Positions 17,868 to 26,897 of a stretch of 64,000 nucleotides of DNA are shown piece by piece. Source of the DNA: Gemmobacter nectariphilus (GTDB taxonomy: Bacteria > Pseudomonadota > Alphaproteobacteria > Rhodobacterales > Rhodobacteraceae). Where the stretch lies: NCBI GenBank assembly GCA_020721445.1, contig DYMU01000001.1:310001-374000 (forward strand), given 5' to 3'. A program made the translations under genes and the position numbers. The notes under the pieces were generated by a model. It did no database searches. It worked only from the letters and a program-made list of their open reading frames with translations, and had not been told where the DNA came from. Numbering within the stretch: the stretch's first letter is position 1; the number at the start of each line of letters is the position of its first letter.

Positions 17868-18889
17868 CAGCGGTGGAGTTTGACCGGGTGTCCATCGTGT
17901 TTGGCGACCACCCCGAGCGGGCCTTGCCCCTGATGGACGACGGGCTGAGCCGGGCCGAGGTGCAGGCGCGCAGCGGGCAGGTTCTGGGCGTGCATGATTG
18001 CAGCCTGAGCGCGGCCGAGGGCGAAATCGTGGTGCTGATGGGCCTGTCGGGCAGCGGCAAATCCACCCTGCTGCGCGGGGTGAATGCGTTGAACCCGGTG
18101 GTGCGCGGCGAGGTGCGGGTGAATGATGGCAGCGGCATGGTGTCGGTGACCAAGGCCGCGCCCGAGGCCTTGCGCAAGCTGCGCCTAAGCCGAATTGCCA
18201 TGGTGTTTCAGGCCTTTGGCCTGCTGCCCTGGCGCACGGTGCGCGAGAATGTGGGCTTGGGGCTGGAGCTGGCGGGGATCGGCGGCGCGGCGCGCCGCGA
18301 TCGGGTGGACCGGCAGTTGGCGCTGGTGAACCTGAATGGTTGGGCCGAGCGGCGGGTGGGCGAGTTATCGGGAGGCATGCAGCAGCGGGTGGGCCTTGCG
18401 CGGGCCTTTGCCACCGAAGCGCCGATCCTTCTGATGGACGAGCCGTTTTCAGCGCTCGACCCGCTGATCCGTGCCAAATTGCAAGATGAATTGCTGGACC
18501 TTCAGGCCAAGCTGAAGCGCACGATCATCTTCGTCAGCCACGATCTGGATGAGGCGTTCAAGATCGGCAACCGCATTGCCCTGATGGACGGCGGGCGCAT
18601 CGTGCAATGCGGCACGGCGCGGCAGATCATCGCCAATCCGATCAACGACTATGTGCAAGAGTTCGTGGCCCACATGAACCCGCTGTCGGTGCTGACGGCG
18701 CGTGATGTGATGGACCGTGGCGACAGCCTTGCCAGCCTGTCGGTGGCGGCGGAAACCCCGGTCAAGCAGATCATGGCGATGATCCGCGATGGCGCGGGGG
18801 AAATCGCGGTCGAAGAGGCCGGCACGCGCATCGGCGTGCTGCGCGCGGCGTCGATCATGGGGCGGCTGATCAACCCGCGCGGGGCCTAA
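17864..18889 (+). CDS. choV: Choline ABC transporter ATP-binding protein
   Basis: 341-residue ATPase that powers choline import. Walker A GLSGSGKST, Q-loop VFQAFGLLPWRT, signature LSGGMQQR and Walker B ILLMDEPFSALD followed by the H-loop SHDLDEAF are all intact. The N-terminus has the DDGLSRAEVQ stretch before Walker A that marks ChoV/ProV proteins, and the C-terminal 70 residues look like a short CBS-type regulatory tail. ATGA overlap with choW. It ends only three bases before the converging topA gene. Confidence 0.94.
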   Translation: MTAVEFDRVSIVFGDHPERALPLMDDGLSRAEVQARSGQVLGVHDCSLSAAEGEIVVLMGLSGSGKSTLLRGVNALNPVVRGEVRVNDGSGMVSVTKAAPEALRKLRLSRIAMVFQAFGLLPWRTVRENVGLGLELAGIGGAARRDRVDRQLALVNLNGWAERRVGELSGGMQQRVGLARAFATEAPILLMDEPFSALDPLIRAKLQDELLDLQAKLKRTIIFVSHDLDEAFKIGNRIALMDGGRIVQCGTARQIIANPINDYVQEFVAHMNPLSVLTARDVMDRGDSLASLSVAAETPVKQIMAMIRDGAGEIAVEEAGTRIGVLRAASIMGRLINPRGA

Positions 18890-18892
18890 GGC

Positions 18893-21529
18893 TTATTCCG
18901 GCTTCAGGGCCAAGGTTTTTTTCGCCGCCGGCTTCTTGGCAGCAGGCTTCTTGGCTGTGGCCTTCTTGGCAGCAGGTTTTGCCGCCGCTTTGGCGGCCGG
19001 AGTTTCAGCCTTTGCCGCCGCGGGCTTGGCGGCCTTCTTGGGCGCGGCCTTTTTCTTGCCCGGCGATTTCGCAACCTTTTCGGCAATCAGTTCCAGTGCC
19101 TGATCAAGGTTGACATCTTCGGGGGCAATCTCTTTGGGCAAGGTCGCGTTGACCTTTTCCCATTTGATATAGGGCCCATAGCGCCCCGGCATCACGGTGA
19201 TCGCGCCACCTTCGGGATGCTCGCCAAGTGCCTTGATCGGCTCGGCCGGGGCTGCCGCCCCACGCCCGCGACTGGCCTTTTGCGCCAGCACTTCCATCGC
19301 GCGGTTCATGCCGATGCTGAACACCTCTTCGACATCCGGGATGTTGGCATAGGTGCTGTTGTGCTTGATATAGGGGCCATAGCGTCCGATGCCGGCCTCG
19401 ACCGGGGCGGCATCTTCGGGGTGCGGGCCGATCAGCCGCGGCAAGGACAACAGGTCAAGCGCGCGCTCCAGCGTCAGGCTGTCGGCGGCCCAGCCTTTTG
19501 GCAGGCTGGCGCGGTCGGGCTTGGGCTGGTCTTCGGTCGCCTCGCCGCGCTGAACATAAGGCCCGAACCGGCCCGCACGCAGGCTGATGGGCAGACCGTT
19601 TTCATCCATCCCCAAGATGCGGCCATCGGCAGAGCCTGCCTCTTCACCGCCGGTGATCGGGCGGGTGTAGCGGCATTCGGGATAGTTCTTGCAGCCAATG
19701 AAGGCAGACCCCGACCGCGCGGTTTTCAGATGCAGCCGCCCGGTGCCGCAGGTGGGGCAGATGCGCGGATCAGAGCCATCGGCGCGCAACGGGTAAAGGT
19801 GCGGCGCCAGAAACTCGTCGATCTTCTCCAGAACTTCACCGATGCGCAGGTCGGCGGTTTCGGCCACGGCGGCGGAAAAATCGCGCCAGAACCGTTCCAG
19901 CACATCCTTGTAATCCCGCGATCCGGCCGAGACATCGTCAAGTTCGGTTTCCAGATCGGCGGTGAAGTCATATTCCACATATTTGCGGAAATAGTTGGTC
20001 AGGAACGCTGTCACCAGGCGGCCCTTGTCTTCGGGGATCAGGCGGTTCTTGTCCTTGCGGACATATTCGCGGTCCTGAATCGTCGACAGCACCGAGGCAT
20101 AGGTCGATGGCCGCCCGATGCCCAACTCCTCCATCCGCTTGACCAAGGTGGCCTCGGTATAGCGTGGCGGGGGTTGGGTGAAGTGCTGCTCGGGTGCCAC
20201 GCTGCGCTTGTCGGCGGCCTCGCCTGCCATGATCTGCGGCAGGCGGCCGCCTTCTTCGTCCTCGTCGTCGCGGCCTTCGTCATAGACCTTGAGGAATCCA
20301 TCAAACTGCACCACCTGCCCCGTGGCGCGGAGCACCACCTGCCCGTCGGCGCTGCCGACATCCACGGTCGTGCGTTCCAGCCGCGCGGCCGCCATCTGGC
20401 TGGCGATGGTGCGCTTCCAGATCAGATCATACAGGTTGGTCTGGTCCTTTTCCGACAAGCGCAAGGTTTCCGGCGCGGCCATCATGTCGGTCGGGCGAAT
20501 ACACTCATGCGCTTCCTGCGCGTTCTTGGCCTTGTTTTTATACATGCGCGGGGCGTCGGGCACATAGGCCACGCCAAAGCGGGCCTTGATCGCATCACGC
20601 GCCGCCATCACCGCCTCGGGGGCCATGTCGATGCCGTCGGTCCGCATATAGGTGATGTGGCCCGCCTCATACAGCCGTTGCGCCGCGTTCATGCATTGCT
20701 TGGCGCCCATGCCGAACTTGCGGCTGGCTTCCTGTTGCAGGGTCGAGGTCATGAACGGCGGATAGGGGTTGCGGGTGGCGGGCTTGGCCTCCACCGATTG
20801 CACGGTCAGGGCGCGCGACGTGACAGCCTGCACCGCCAGTTCGGCGGCCTCGGCCGTGGGAATGTCGAACTTGTCCAGCTTCTTGCCGCCCAGCACCGTC
20901 AGGCGGGCCTGAAATTCCTGGCCCCGCGGCGTGGTCAGGGTGGCGATCACCGTCCAGTATTCGCGGGCGCGAAACGCCTCGATCTCCATCTCGCGCTCGA
21001 CAATCAGGCGCAGGCAGACCGATTGCACCCGCCCCGCCGATTTCGACCCCGGCAGTTTGCGCCACAAGACCGGCGACAGGGTAAAACCCACCAGATAATC
21101 CAGCGCGCGGCGGGCAAGATAGGCCTCGACCAAGGGCGTGTCGATCTCACGCGGGTGCAGCATCGCCTTGGTCACGGCATCCTTGGTGATGGCGTTGAAG
21201 GTCACGCGGCTGACCTTCTTGCCCTTCTTCAAGGCCGGGGCCAGCGCCTGTTGCAGGTGCCATGAAATCGCCTCGCCCTCACGATCAGGGTCGGTGGCAA
21301 GGATCAGGGTATCATCGGTTTTCAGGGCTTCGGTGATGGCGCGAATGTGCTTTTTCGAATCGGCCGCCACCTCCCATGTCATGGCAAAATCATGCTCGGG
21401 ATCAACCGAGCCATTCTTGGCGGGCAGGTCGCGGACATGGCCATAAGACGCCAGAACGGTGTAATCCGACCCGAGATATTTGTTGATTGTCTTGGCCTTG
21501 GCAGGAGATTCGACAACGACGACGGCCAT
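18893..21529 (-). CDS. topA: DNA topoisomerase I
   Basis: 878-residue type IA topoisomerase that relaxes negative supercoils. Toprim domain at the N-terminus (MAVVVVESPAKAKTINKYLG, metal site TDPDREGE at 80-87), catalytic Tyr294 in ITYMRTDG, one four-Cys zinc ribbon (CPTCGTGRL ... CKNYPEC) and then three Topo_C repeats (GRFGPYVQ, GRYGPYIK twice). The final 50 residues are an unstructured Lys/Ala/Pro tail like those that strengthen DNA binding. The ATG at 21529 is fixed by the VESPAKAK motif; an in-frame ATG six codons earlier is unlikely. Essential housekeeping enzyme. Confidence 0.97.
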   Translation of the reverse strand: MAVVVVESPAKAKTINKYLGSDYTVLASYGHVRDLPAKNGSVDPEHDFAMTWEVAADSKKHIRAITEALKTDDTLILATDPDREGEAISWHLQQALAPALKKGKKVSRVTFNAITKDAVTKAMLHPREIDTPLVEAYLARRALDYLVGFTLSPVLWRKLPGSKSAGRVQSVCLRLIVEREMEIEAFRAREYWTVIATLTTPRGQEFQARLTVLGGKKLDKFDIPTAEAAELAVQAVTSRALTVQSVEAKPATRNPYPPFMTSTLQQEASRKFGMGAKQCMNAAQRLYEAGHITYMRTDGIDMAPEAVMAARDAIKARFGVAYVPDAPRMYKNKAKNAQEAHECIRPTDMMAAPETLRLSEKDQTNLYDLIWKRTIASQMAAARLERTTVDVGSADGQVVLRATGQVVQFDGFLKVYDEGRDDEDEEGGRLPQIMAGEAADKRSVAPEQHFTQPPPRYTEATLVKRMEELGIGRPSTYASVLSTIQDREYVRKDKNRLIPEDKGRLVTAFLTNYFRKYVEYDFTADLETELDDVSAGSRDYKDVLERFWRDFSAAVAETADLRIGEVLEKIDEFLAPHLYPLRADGSDPRICPTCGTGRLHLKTARSGSAFIGCKNYPECRYTRPITGGEEAGSADGRILGMDENGLPISLRAGRFGPYVQRGEATEDQPKPDRASLPKGWAADSLTLERALDLLSLPRLIGPHPEDAAPVEAGIGRYGPYIKHNSTYANIPDVEEVFSIGMNRAMEVLAQKASRGRGAAAPAEPIKALGEHPEGGAITVMPGRYGPYIKWEKVNATLPKEIAPEDVNLDQALELIAEKVAKSPGKKKAAPKKAAKPAAAKAETPAAKAAAKPAAKKATAKKPAAKKPAAKKTLALKPE

Positions 21530-21648
21530 GCAATACCCTTTGTCCACAATGCCAGCACAGGCCGGGCAAAATGTGTGCGAAGCGGCGGGAATGTCAATGC
21601 GCCAATCCGGGCCCGTCCGGCATCACGGAATTTCGGTCCCAGGTGGCA

Positions 21649-22797
21649 TCAATCGGCGCGGCTGAGAAGCCCGCCGGGGGCGCGGTGGATGCGCCCCTCC
21701 AGCTCCAGCGTCAGCAGGTGCTGCGATACGGTGGCGGGCGGCAGCGACAGATCGCGGATCAGTTGATCCTCGGCCAGCGGGCTGGGGCCAAGCCGGGCCA
21801 GGATCTGGCCATGCACCGCCGCGATGTCTGCCAACGGGCGACGCGGTGGGGTGGGTCCGGGCACAGGCGGCGGGGCCACGTCTTCAACCACTGGGGCGGG
21901 AAACGGCACCACCTCGGCCCCGATCGCCTCCAGCACATCGGCGGGGCTGCGCACCAGCGTGGCCCCGTCGCGCAGCAGCATGTTGCACCCGGCAGCACGG
22001 GCATCGAACGGGTGGCCCGGCACGGCCAGCACCTCACGCCCCTGATCCAGCGCGTTGCGGGCGGTGATCAGACTGCCAGACCGCGCCGCGGCCTCGACCA
22101 CCACCACCGCGCGCGACAGGCCCGAGACGATGCGGTTGCGTTGCGGAAAATGCCGCGCCTGCGGTTGCAGTCCGGGGGGATGTTCGGAAATCAGGCAGCC
22201 CTTGGCAGCAATTTCGGCGGCAAGGGCTGCGTTTTCATCGGGATAGGCCACATCGACCCCGCCCGCCTGCACCGCCACGGTGCCGCTGCCCAGCGTGGCG
22301 CGATGGGCAGCGGCGTCGATGCCGCGCGCCAGACCCGACACGCTGACAAACCCGGCCTGCCCCAACCCTTCGGCCAACCGCCGCGCCATGCGCAGGCCCA
22401 GCGATGACGCGTTGCGCGCACCGACCAGCGCCACCATCGGCCGGTGCAGCAGCGCCACGTCACCCCGGGCCCACAGCACGGGGGGCGCATCGGGCAGGTC
22501 AATCAACGCCAGCGGATAATCAGCACTGCCCCAGACGATCAGTCTGGCCCCCAGCACGCGGCCTGCCGCCAGTTCGTGACGCGCCACCTCTACCGGGCAG
22601 GGACTGTAATTTTCAACCCCCGCCGCATGGGCCACGTCAGGCAGCGCCAGCAGCGCCGCGCGGGCCGATCCGTGTTCAAGCACCAGCCGATGCCAGGTCA
22701 CAGCACCGACCCTGCGGGAGCGAATGAGACGTAAGGTGTCCACCGGGTCATCGTCCAGGGGTGTGGGGTGGGGTGTGGGTTTGGATGTCAGTCCCAT
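21649..22797 (-). CDS. dprA: DNA-processing protein DprA
   Basis: 382-residue DprA/Smf protein that loads RecA on incoming single-stranded DNA during transformation. The N-terminal region is helical (DPVDTLRLIRSRRVGAVTW); the Rossmann-like DprA domain carries VALVGARNASSLGLRMARRL, the GxA-type GLARGIDAAAHRATL and the final SGSLITARNALDQGREVLAVPG; a winged-helix-like C-terminus follows (LSLPPATVSQHLLTLELEGR). The order of domains and length fit the proteobacterial form. Upstream of topA on the same strand, with a 119-bp gap. Confidence 0.93.
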   Translation of the reverse strand: MGLTSKPTPHPTPLDDDPVDTLRLIRSRRVGAVTWHRLVLEHGSARAALLALPDVAHAAGVENYSPCPVEVARHELAAGRVLGARLIVWGSADYPLALIDLPDAPPVLWARGDVALLHRPMVALVGARNASSLGLRMARRLAEGLGQAGFVSVSGLARGIDAAAHRATLGSGTVAVQAGGVDVAYPDENAALAAEIAAKGCLISEHPPGLQPQARHFPQRNRIVSGLSRAVVVVEAAARSGSLITARNALDQGREVLAVPGHPFDARAAGCNMLLRDGATLVRSPADVLEAIGAEVVPFPAPVVEDVAPPPVPGPTPPRRPLADIAAVHGQILARLGPSPLAEDQLIRDLSLPPATVSQHLLTLELEGRIHRAPGGLLSRAD

Positions 22798-22931
22798 GTC
22801 CGCCTCGCCTCATTCGCAGCCCCACCTTTCACCGATGAGGGTTAACAGGAGGTGAATCAAAAAAAGAAACGCAGCCTTTGACGAAAACTTGCCAGCTTGC
22901 GTCGGGAAGGCGATTGCCGCGCCCGCGAAAG

Positions 22932-22941
22932 TTTGATCAAA
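22932..22941. promoter_or_regulatory. TTTGATCAAA palindrome upstream of gabT
   Basis: Perfect 10-bp palindrome 46 bp before the gabT start, in the dprA-gabT divergent gap. It could bind a dimeric regulator; no regulator is known from the sequence. Confidence 0.3.
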
Positions 22942-22986
22942 TGTCGGAAATCAGGCCCGGGGTCGGGCCGTTTTGGAGCCCTTGCC

Positions 22987-24261
22987 ATGAAGAACGCCGA
23001 TGTAGCGCTGCGCCGTGATGAAGCCATTTCCCGTGGCGTGGGGATGATGACCCAGATCTACGTCGATCGCGCCCTGAACGCCGAGGTCTGGGATATCGAG
23101 GGCAACCGCTATATCGACTTTGCGGCGGGCATTGCCGTGGTCAACACCGGCCACTGCCACCCGCGGGTGATGGCGGCGGTGACCGAACAGATGGGCCGCT
23201 TCACCCATACCTGCCATCAGGTGATGCCCTATGAGAACTATATCCGGCTGGCCGAACGGCTGAATGCGGCGGTGCCCGGGGACTTTGCCAAGAAGACCGT
23301 GTTTGTCACCACCGGGGCCGAGGCCTGCGAAAACGCGGTGAAAATCGCCCGTATCGCCACCGGGCGCAATGCGGTGATCGCTTTTGGCGGCGGCTTTCAT
23401 GGCCGCACCTTCATGGGCATGTCGCTGACCGGCAAGGTGGAGCCCTACAAGAAAGGCTTCGGCGCGATGATGCCCGATGTGTTTCACGTGCCCTTCCCGA
23501 TGGGCCCGCACGGCATTTCCACCACCGATTCGCTGGCGGGCATCGAAAAGCTGTTCAAGGCCGATCTCGACCCGGCCCGCGTCGCCGCGATCATCTTTGA
23601 ACCCGTTCAGGGCGAAGGTGGCTTCTACCCGGCCCCCGCCGATCTGGTCCGCGCCATCCGCGCGCTGTGTGACACCCATGGCATCGTGATGATCGCCGAC
23701 GAGGTGCAGACCGGCTTTGCCCGCACCGGCGCGCTGTTTGCGATGCAGGCTTACGGCGTCGCCGCCGACCTGACCACCATGGCCAAGGGCCTTGCCGGTG
23801 GTCTGCCCTTGGCCGCCGTCACCGGCCGGGCCGAGATCATGGATGCCGCCACCCCCGGCGGTCTGGGCGGCACCTATGCCGGCAACCCCTTGGGCATTGC
23901 CGCCGCCAATGCCGTGCTGGACGTGATCGAGGGCGAAAACCTGTGCGCCCGCGCCAATGAGCTTGGCAGCCGCCTGAAACAACGGCTCGAGGCGATCCGC
24001 TCTACCGCGCCTGAAATCATCGACATCCGCGGCCCCGGCTTCATGGTGGCGGTCGAGTTTGCCAACCCCACCACCCACGCGCCCGACGCAGGCTTTACCG
24101 GCCGGGTCCGGGCAGAGGCGCAAAAGCGCGGCCTGATTCTGCTGACCTGCGGCGTCTATGGCAACGTCATCCGCTTTCTGGCACCGATCACCATTCCCGA
24201 TGCGCATTTCGCCGAGGCGATGGATATTCTCGAGGCATCGGTCGCCGCCGCACGGCAGTGA
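22987..24261 (+). CDS. gabT: 4-aminobutyrate aminotransferase
   Basis: 424-residue PLP enzyme moving the amino group of GABA to 2-oxoglutarate. Class III aminotransferase features are visible: VTTGAEACENAVKIARIATG, the HGRTFMGMSLTGK loop, the metal-free EPVQGEGGFYPAP, the PLP-contact IADEVQTGFARTG and the Schiff-base Lys267 in MAKGLAGGLP. The ATG at 22987 has GGAG upstream. No succinate-semialdehyde dehydrogenase or GABA permease is adjacent, so its partner is elsewhere. It may also act on ornithine or lysine derivatives, as some relatives do. Confidence 0.9.
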   Translation: MKNADVALRRDEAISRGVGMMTQIYVDRALNAEVWDIEGNRYIDFAAGIAVVNTGHCHPRVMAAVTEQMGRFTHTCHQVMPYENYIRLAERLNAAVPGDFAKKTVFVTTGAEACENAVKIARIATGRNAVIAFGGGFHGRTFMGMSLTGKVEPYKKGFGAMMPDVFHVPFPMGPHGISTTDSLAGIEKLFKADLDPARVAAIIFEPVQGEGGFYPAPADLVRAIRALCDTHGIVMIADEVQTGFARTGALFAMQAYGVAADLTTMAKGLAGGLPLAAVTGRAEIMDAATPGGLGGTYAGNPLGIAAANAVLDVIEGENLCARANELGSRLKQRLEAIRSTAPEIIDIRGPGFMVAVEFANPTTHAPDAGFTGRVRAEAQKRGLILLTCGVYGNVIRFLAPITIPDAHFAEAMDILEASVAAARQ

Positions 24262-24360
24262 TGCCGACCCGGCAGGTTTCCGCTGCGTCATGCAGATGTG
24301 ATTGGAACAAATCACCGGGGTGATGCGTTGTCTGGCGATATGACCACCATGAGGACTGCC

Positions 24361-24618
24361 ATGAAGAAAATTGCCCTGATCCTGCCGATTGTTGCCCTGC
24401 TGGCCGCTTGCCAGACCACGGACCAGAACGCCGCTCTTGGCGCTTTGGGCGGGGCGGCGGTTGGTGCGGCTGTGTCCAGCCCGAAAGACCGCACCCAAGG
24501 TGCCCTGATCGGCGCCGCCGTCGGTGTGGCCGCGTCCACTTTGGTCGGTCCGGCGCAACAACCCGGCCAGTGCATCTACCGCGATGCCCAAGGCCGCCGC
24601 TTCACCGCCGCCTGCTGA
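24361..24618 (+). CDS. Glycine-zipper lipoprotein
   Basis: 85-residue lipoprotein: signal MKKIALILPIVALLAAC (lipobox LAAC, Cys17), then Gly/Ala-rich alternating stretches GALGGAAVGAAVSS and GALIGAAVGVAASTLVG typical of the YMGG/glycine-zipper type, and a C-terminal Cys-bearing RRFTAAC. GAGGA at 24351-24355 positions the start at 24361. It resembles the lipoprotein at 4588-4797. Function unknown; probably envelope-anchored. Confidence 0.75.
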   Translation: MKKIALILPIVALLAACQTTDQNAALGALGGAAVGAAVSSPKDRTQGALIGAAVGVAASTLVGPAQQPGQCIYRDAQGRRFTAAC

Positions 24619-24820
24619 CCGGACCTCAGGCGCAGGCCCGAAACGCCAAGGGCTTGAACGCCAAGGCGAAAACAAACCGCGAGGGGCTGGCGCAAGCCCG
24701 GCCCTCGCGCAAGGTTCGGCTTATGCCGCACCTTGATCCACAAAGCGGCGACGCAAAGCTTGGCAGCCCGAACGCTGCCAGATATCACCGGGGCCTGACC
24801 CAACCCAAGGCCCCGACACC
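24619..24820. other. Intergenic, no gene seen
   Basis: 202 bases between the lipoprotein gene and bioM. I see no convincing reading frame or RNA gene. The biotin-regulator palindrome TTATNNATAA known from other Alphaproteobacteria was not found here. Confidence 0.5.
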
Positions 24821-25564
24821 ATGCCCGTCCCCCCCCCTGCCGATACTGACGGCATCCTGTTGCAAGATGCGGCTGTCACCCTGTCGGGAAGGCCGGTTCT
24901 GCACGGGGTGTCGCTTCACCTGACGCAGCGGCGGATCGGCATCATCGGGCGCAACGGATCGGGGAAATCGACCCTGTTGCGTCTGATGGCAGGGCTGATT
25001 GCCCCCAGCACCGGGGTTGTGCGGGTGGATGGCCTTGACCCCGCCCGCGACCGCAAGGCCATGCTGCACCGCCTTGGCATCCTGTTCCAGAACCCCGACC
25101 ATCAGATCCTGTTTCCCATCGTCGCCGAGGAACTGGCCTTCGGCCTGATCCAGATGGGCACGCCCAAGCCGCAGGCGATGGCGCGCGTGGCGGCACATCT
25201 GGCAAGCCATGGCCGCGCGCATTGGCACGATGCCGCGGTCTCGACCCTGTCACAGGGCCAGCGCCATTGGCTGTGCCTGCAAGCCGTGCTGCTGATGAAG
25301 CCCGCGACGATCCTGCTTGATGAACCCCTGGCCGGGCTGGACCTGCCAACCCAGGCGCGCCTGACCCGAGCCTTTGCCGCCTTGCCGCAGCGCCTGATCA
25401 GCATCACCCATGACCCCGCCACACTGGCCGGGGTGGAGCGGGTGATCTGGCTGGACGGCGGGCAGATCGCCGCCGATGGCACGCCCGGCGATGTGCTGCC
25501 CGGCTTTGCCCATGCTATGCAGCAGATCGGAGGCCAGGATGCTGACGCTGACCTCGCCGGTTGA
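24821..25564 (+). CDS. bioM: ECF biotin transporter ATPase
   Basis: 247-residue ATPase of an energy-coupling-factor importer. Walker A GRNGSGKST, the Q-loop LFQNPDHQILFPIVAEELAF (the ECF hallmark), signature LSQGQRH (a mild variant of LSGGQ), Walker B TILLDEPLAGLD and H-loop SITHDP are present. With bioN and bioY it forms a BioMNY biotin importer. The ATG at 24821 sits after AAGG and opens onto a Pro-rich start. The 3' end overlaps bioN by 26 bases, implying translational coupling. Confidence 0.92.
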   Translation: MPVPPPADTDGILLQDAAVTLSGRPVLHGVSLHLTQRRIGIIGRNGSGKSTLLRLMAGLIAPSTGVVRVDGLDPARDRKAMLHRLGILFQNPDHQILFPIVAEELAFGLIQMGTPKPQAMARVAAHLASHGRAHWHDAAVSTLSQGQRHWLCLQAVLLMKPATILLDEPLAGLDLPTQARLTRAFAALPQRLISITHDPATLAGVERVIWLDGGQIAADGTPGDVLPGFAHAMQQIGGQDADADLAG

Positions 25565-26135
25565 CACGCCGCTGCACCGCTTGCCCGCCGGGGCCAAGCT
25601 GGCCGCGCTGGCCGCGACCACTCTCGCGCTGTTTGCCACCCAAAGCATCGCGCTGATGTGTGCCGCCCTGGCAGTGATCGCCGCCTTGCACCTGATCGGC
25701 GGCCGCCGCTTTGCCGCCCATGGCCTGCGGATGCTTTGGCCGCTCTGGCCCTTTGTTGCCGTGGTGGCGTTGTGGCACCTGTGGGCAGGGCAGGCCCAGC
25801 AGGGCGGCACCGTCGTGTTGCGCATGCTGGCGGCGGTGGCCGCGGCCAACCTTGTCACCATGACCACTCGCCTGTCGGACATGATCACCGTGCTGGAATG
25901 GCTTGCCCGCCCGCTGTCGCCGCTGCTGCCACCGCGCCGCCTTGCCTTGGCGATTGCGCTGGTGATCCGCTTCATCCCGGTCCTGTCCGAGCGTATGGCC
26001 ACGCTGGCGCAGGCGTTTCGCGCCCGCAGCCCGCGCCGCAGCGGCTGGCGGCTGCTGGCCCCGGCAGCGCTCGCCGCCCTTGATGATGCCGAACACGTCG
26101 CCGATGCCTTGCGCGCAAGGGGCGGTGTAAGTTAA
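25539..26135 (+). CDS. bioN: ECF biotin transporter transmembrane protein
   Basis: 198-residue coupling protein (EcfT type) with about five helices. It carries the A-R-S/G motif region near the end (AFRARSPRRSGWRLL) that couples to the ATPase, and the helix-loop FIPVLSERMATLAQAFRARS characteristic of the family. The ATG at 25539 follows GGAGG and lies within the bioM tail, in another frame. Short for the family, matching the BioN subgroup. It bridges BioM with BioY in the inner membrane. Confidence 0.9.
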   Translation: MLTLTSPVDTPLHRLPAGAKLAALAATTLALFATQSIALMCAALAVIAALHLIGGRRFAAHGLRMLWPLWPFVAVVALWHLWAGQAQQGGTVVLRMLAAVAAANLVTMTTRLSDMITVLEWLARPLSPLLPPRRLALAIALVIRFIPVLSERMATLAQAFRARSPRRSGWRLLAPAALAALDDAEHVADALRARGGVS

Positions 26136-26163
26136 GACCGTCGCAGCACAAGGAGAGCCCATC

Positions 26164-26706
26164 ATGGAACGCAGCCTGACCCACATCGCCCTGTTCGCCG
26201 CCCTGATCGCCGTTCTGGGGCTGGTGCCGCGGGTTGATCTGGCAACTGGCGTGCCGATCACGGCACAATCGCTGGGCATAATGCTGTGCGGCACCGTGCT
26301 TGGGGCCCGCCGCGGCGCATTGGCTGTGTTGTTGTTCTTGCTGCTGGTGGCGCTTGGCCTGCCGCTGTTGTCGGGCGGCCGCGGGGGCCTTGGCGTGTTT
26401 GTCGGCCCGACGGTCGGCTTTCTGATCGGCTTTCCCATCGCCGCCTTTGTTGCGGGCTGGGTGATGGAACGCACCACCCTTGCGCCGTTCTGGGCGGCGG
26501 GGGCAGGCGCGGTGATCGGTGGCATCGGCGTGCTTTACCCGTTCGGCATCATCGGGATAAGCGTGGTTCTGGACAAGACCCTGGCCGAAGCCGCCCTGAT
26601 TGCGCTGGTCTTTTTGCCCGGCGATATCCTGAAGGCGGTTCTGGCCGGGCTGGTGACGCAGGCAATCGCCCGCGCCCGCCCGGCCGCGCTGCTGTCGCGC
26701 GCCTGA
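26164..26706 (+). CDS. bioY: ECF biotin transporter substrate-capture protein
   Basis: 180-residue S component with six helices that binds biotin. Family features include the N-terminal LTHIALFAALIAVLGLVPRV, PITAQSLGIMLCGTVLGARRG and the Gly-rich LSGGRGGLGVFVGPTVGFLI loop at the biotin pocket. The ATG at 26164 has AAGGAGAG upstream. Completes bioMNY. Biotin import matters locally because PccA (2459-4459) needs biotin (inference about metabolism, not about regulation). Confidence 0.94.
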   Translation: MERSLTHIALFAALIAVLGLVPRVDLATGVPITAQSLGIMLCGTVLGARRGALAVLLFLLLVALGLPLLSGGRGGLGVFVGPTVGFLIGFPIAAFVAGWVMERTTLAPFWAAGAGAVIGGIGVLYPFGIIGISVVLDKTLAEAALIALVFLPGDILKAVLAGLVTQAIARARPAALLSRA

Positions 26707-26711
26707 CACCC

Positions 26712-26733
26712 CACCGGCAGCGTGCTGCCGGTG
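26712..26733 (+). terminator. Hairpin after bioY
   Basis: CACCGGCAG (26712-26720) / CTGCCGGTG (26725-26733), nine perfect base pairs with a CGTG tetraloop, directly after the bioY stop. No T-run follows, so it may stabilise the mRNA 3' end rather than terminate on its own. Confidence 0.45.
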
Positions 26734-26828
26734 CCGGTCAGTCCTGGCAAAGCCAGCCTGCGGTCGTGCCGCAGGCCCGGCGCGGTCCATCATCCCGCCC
26801 AGCACAGCAGCGCCCGGCACACCCCTTT

Positions 26829-26862
26829 GATTTGCTGCTTGCCCAAATACTCCCGCCGGAGG
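26829..26862 (+). repeat. Intergenic repeat, second family, copy 1
   Basis: TTTGCTGCTT-GCCCAAATAC-TCCCGCCGGAGGC. An almost identical copy is at 32497-32530, and the AAATAC-CCC core is shared with the element at 46459-46497. It lies between converging bioY and aroQ. Cause unknown; perhaps a REP-like element. Confidence 0.55.
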
Positions 26863-26897
26863 CATCCGCCGCCTGCCACCAGAGACCGGCGCAAGCC

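Noticed and set aside
18904..19086. Lys/Ala-rich frame at the end of topA seen in a second frame
   Set aside because: Simple consequence of repeated AAG/GCC codons in the real topA tail.
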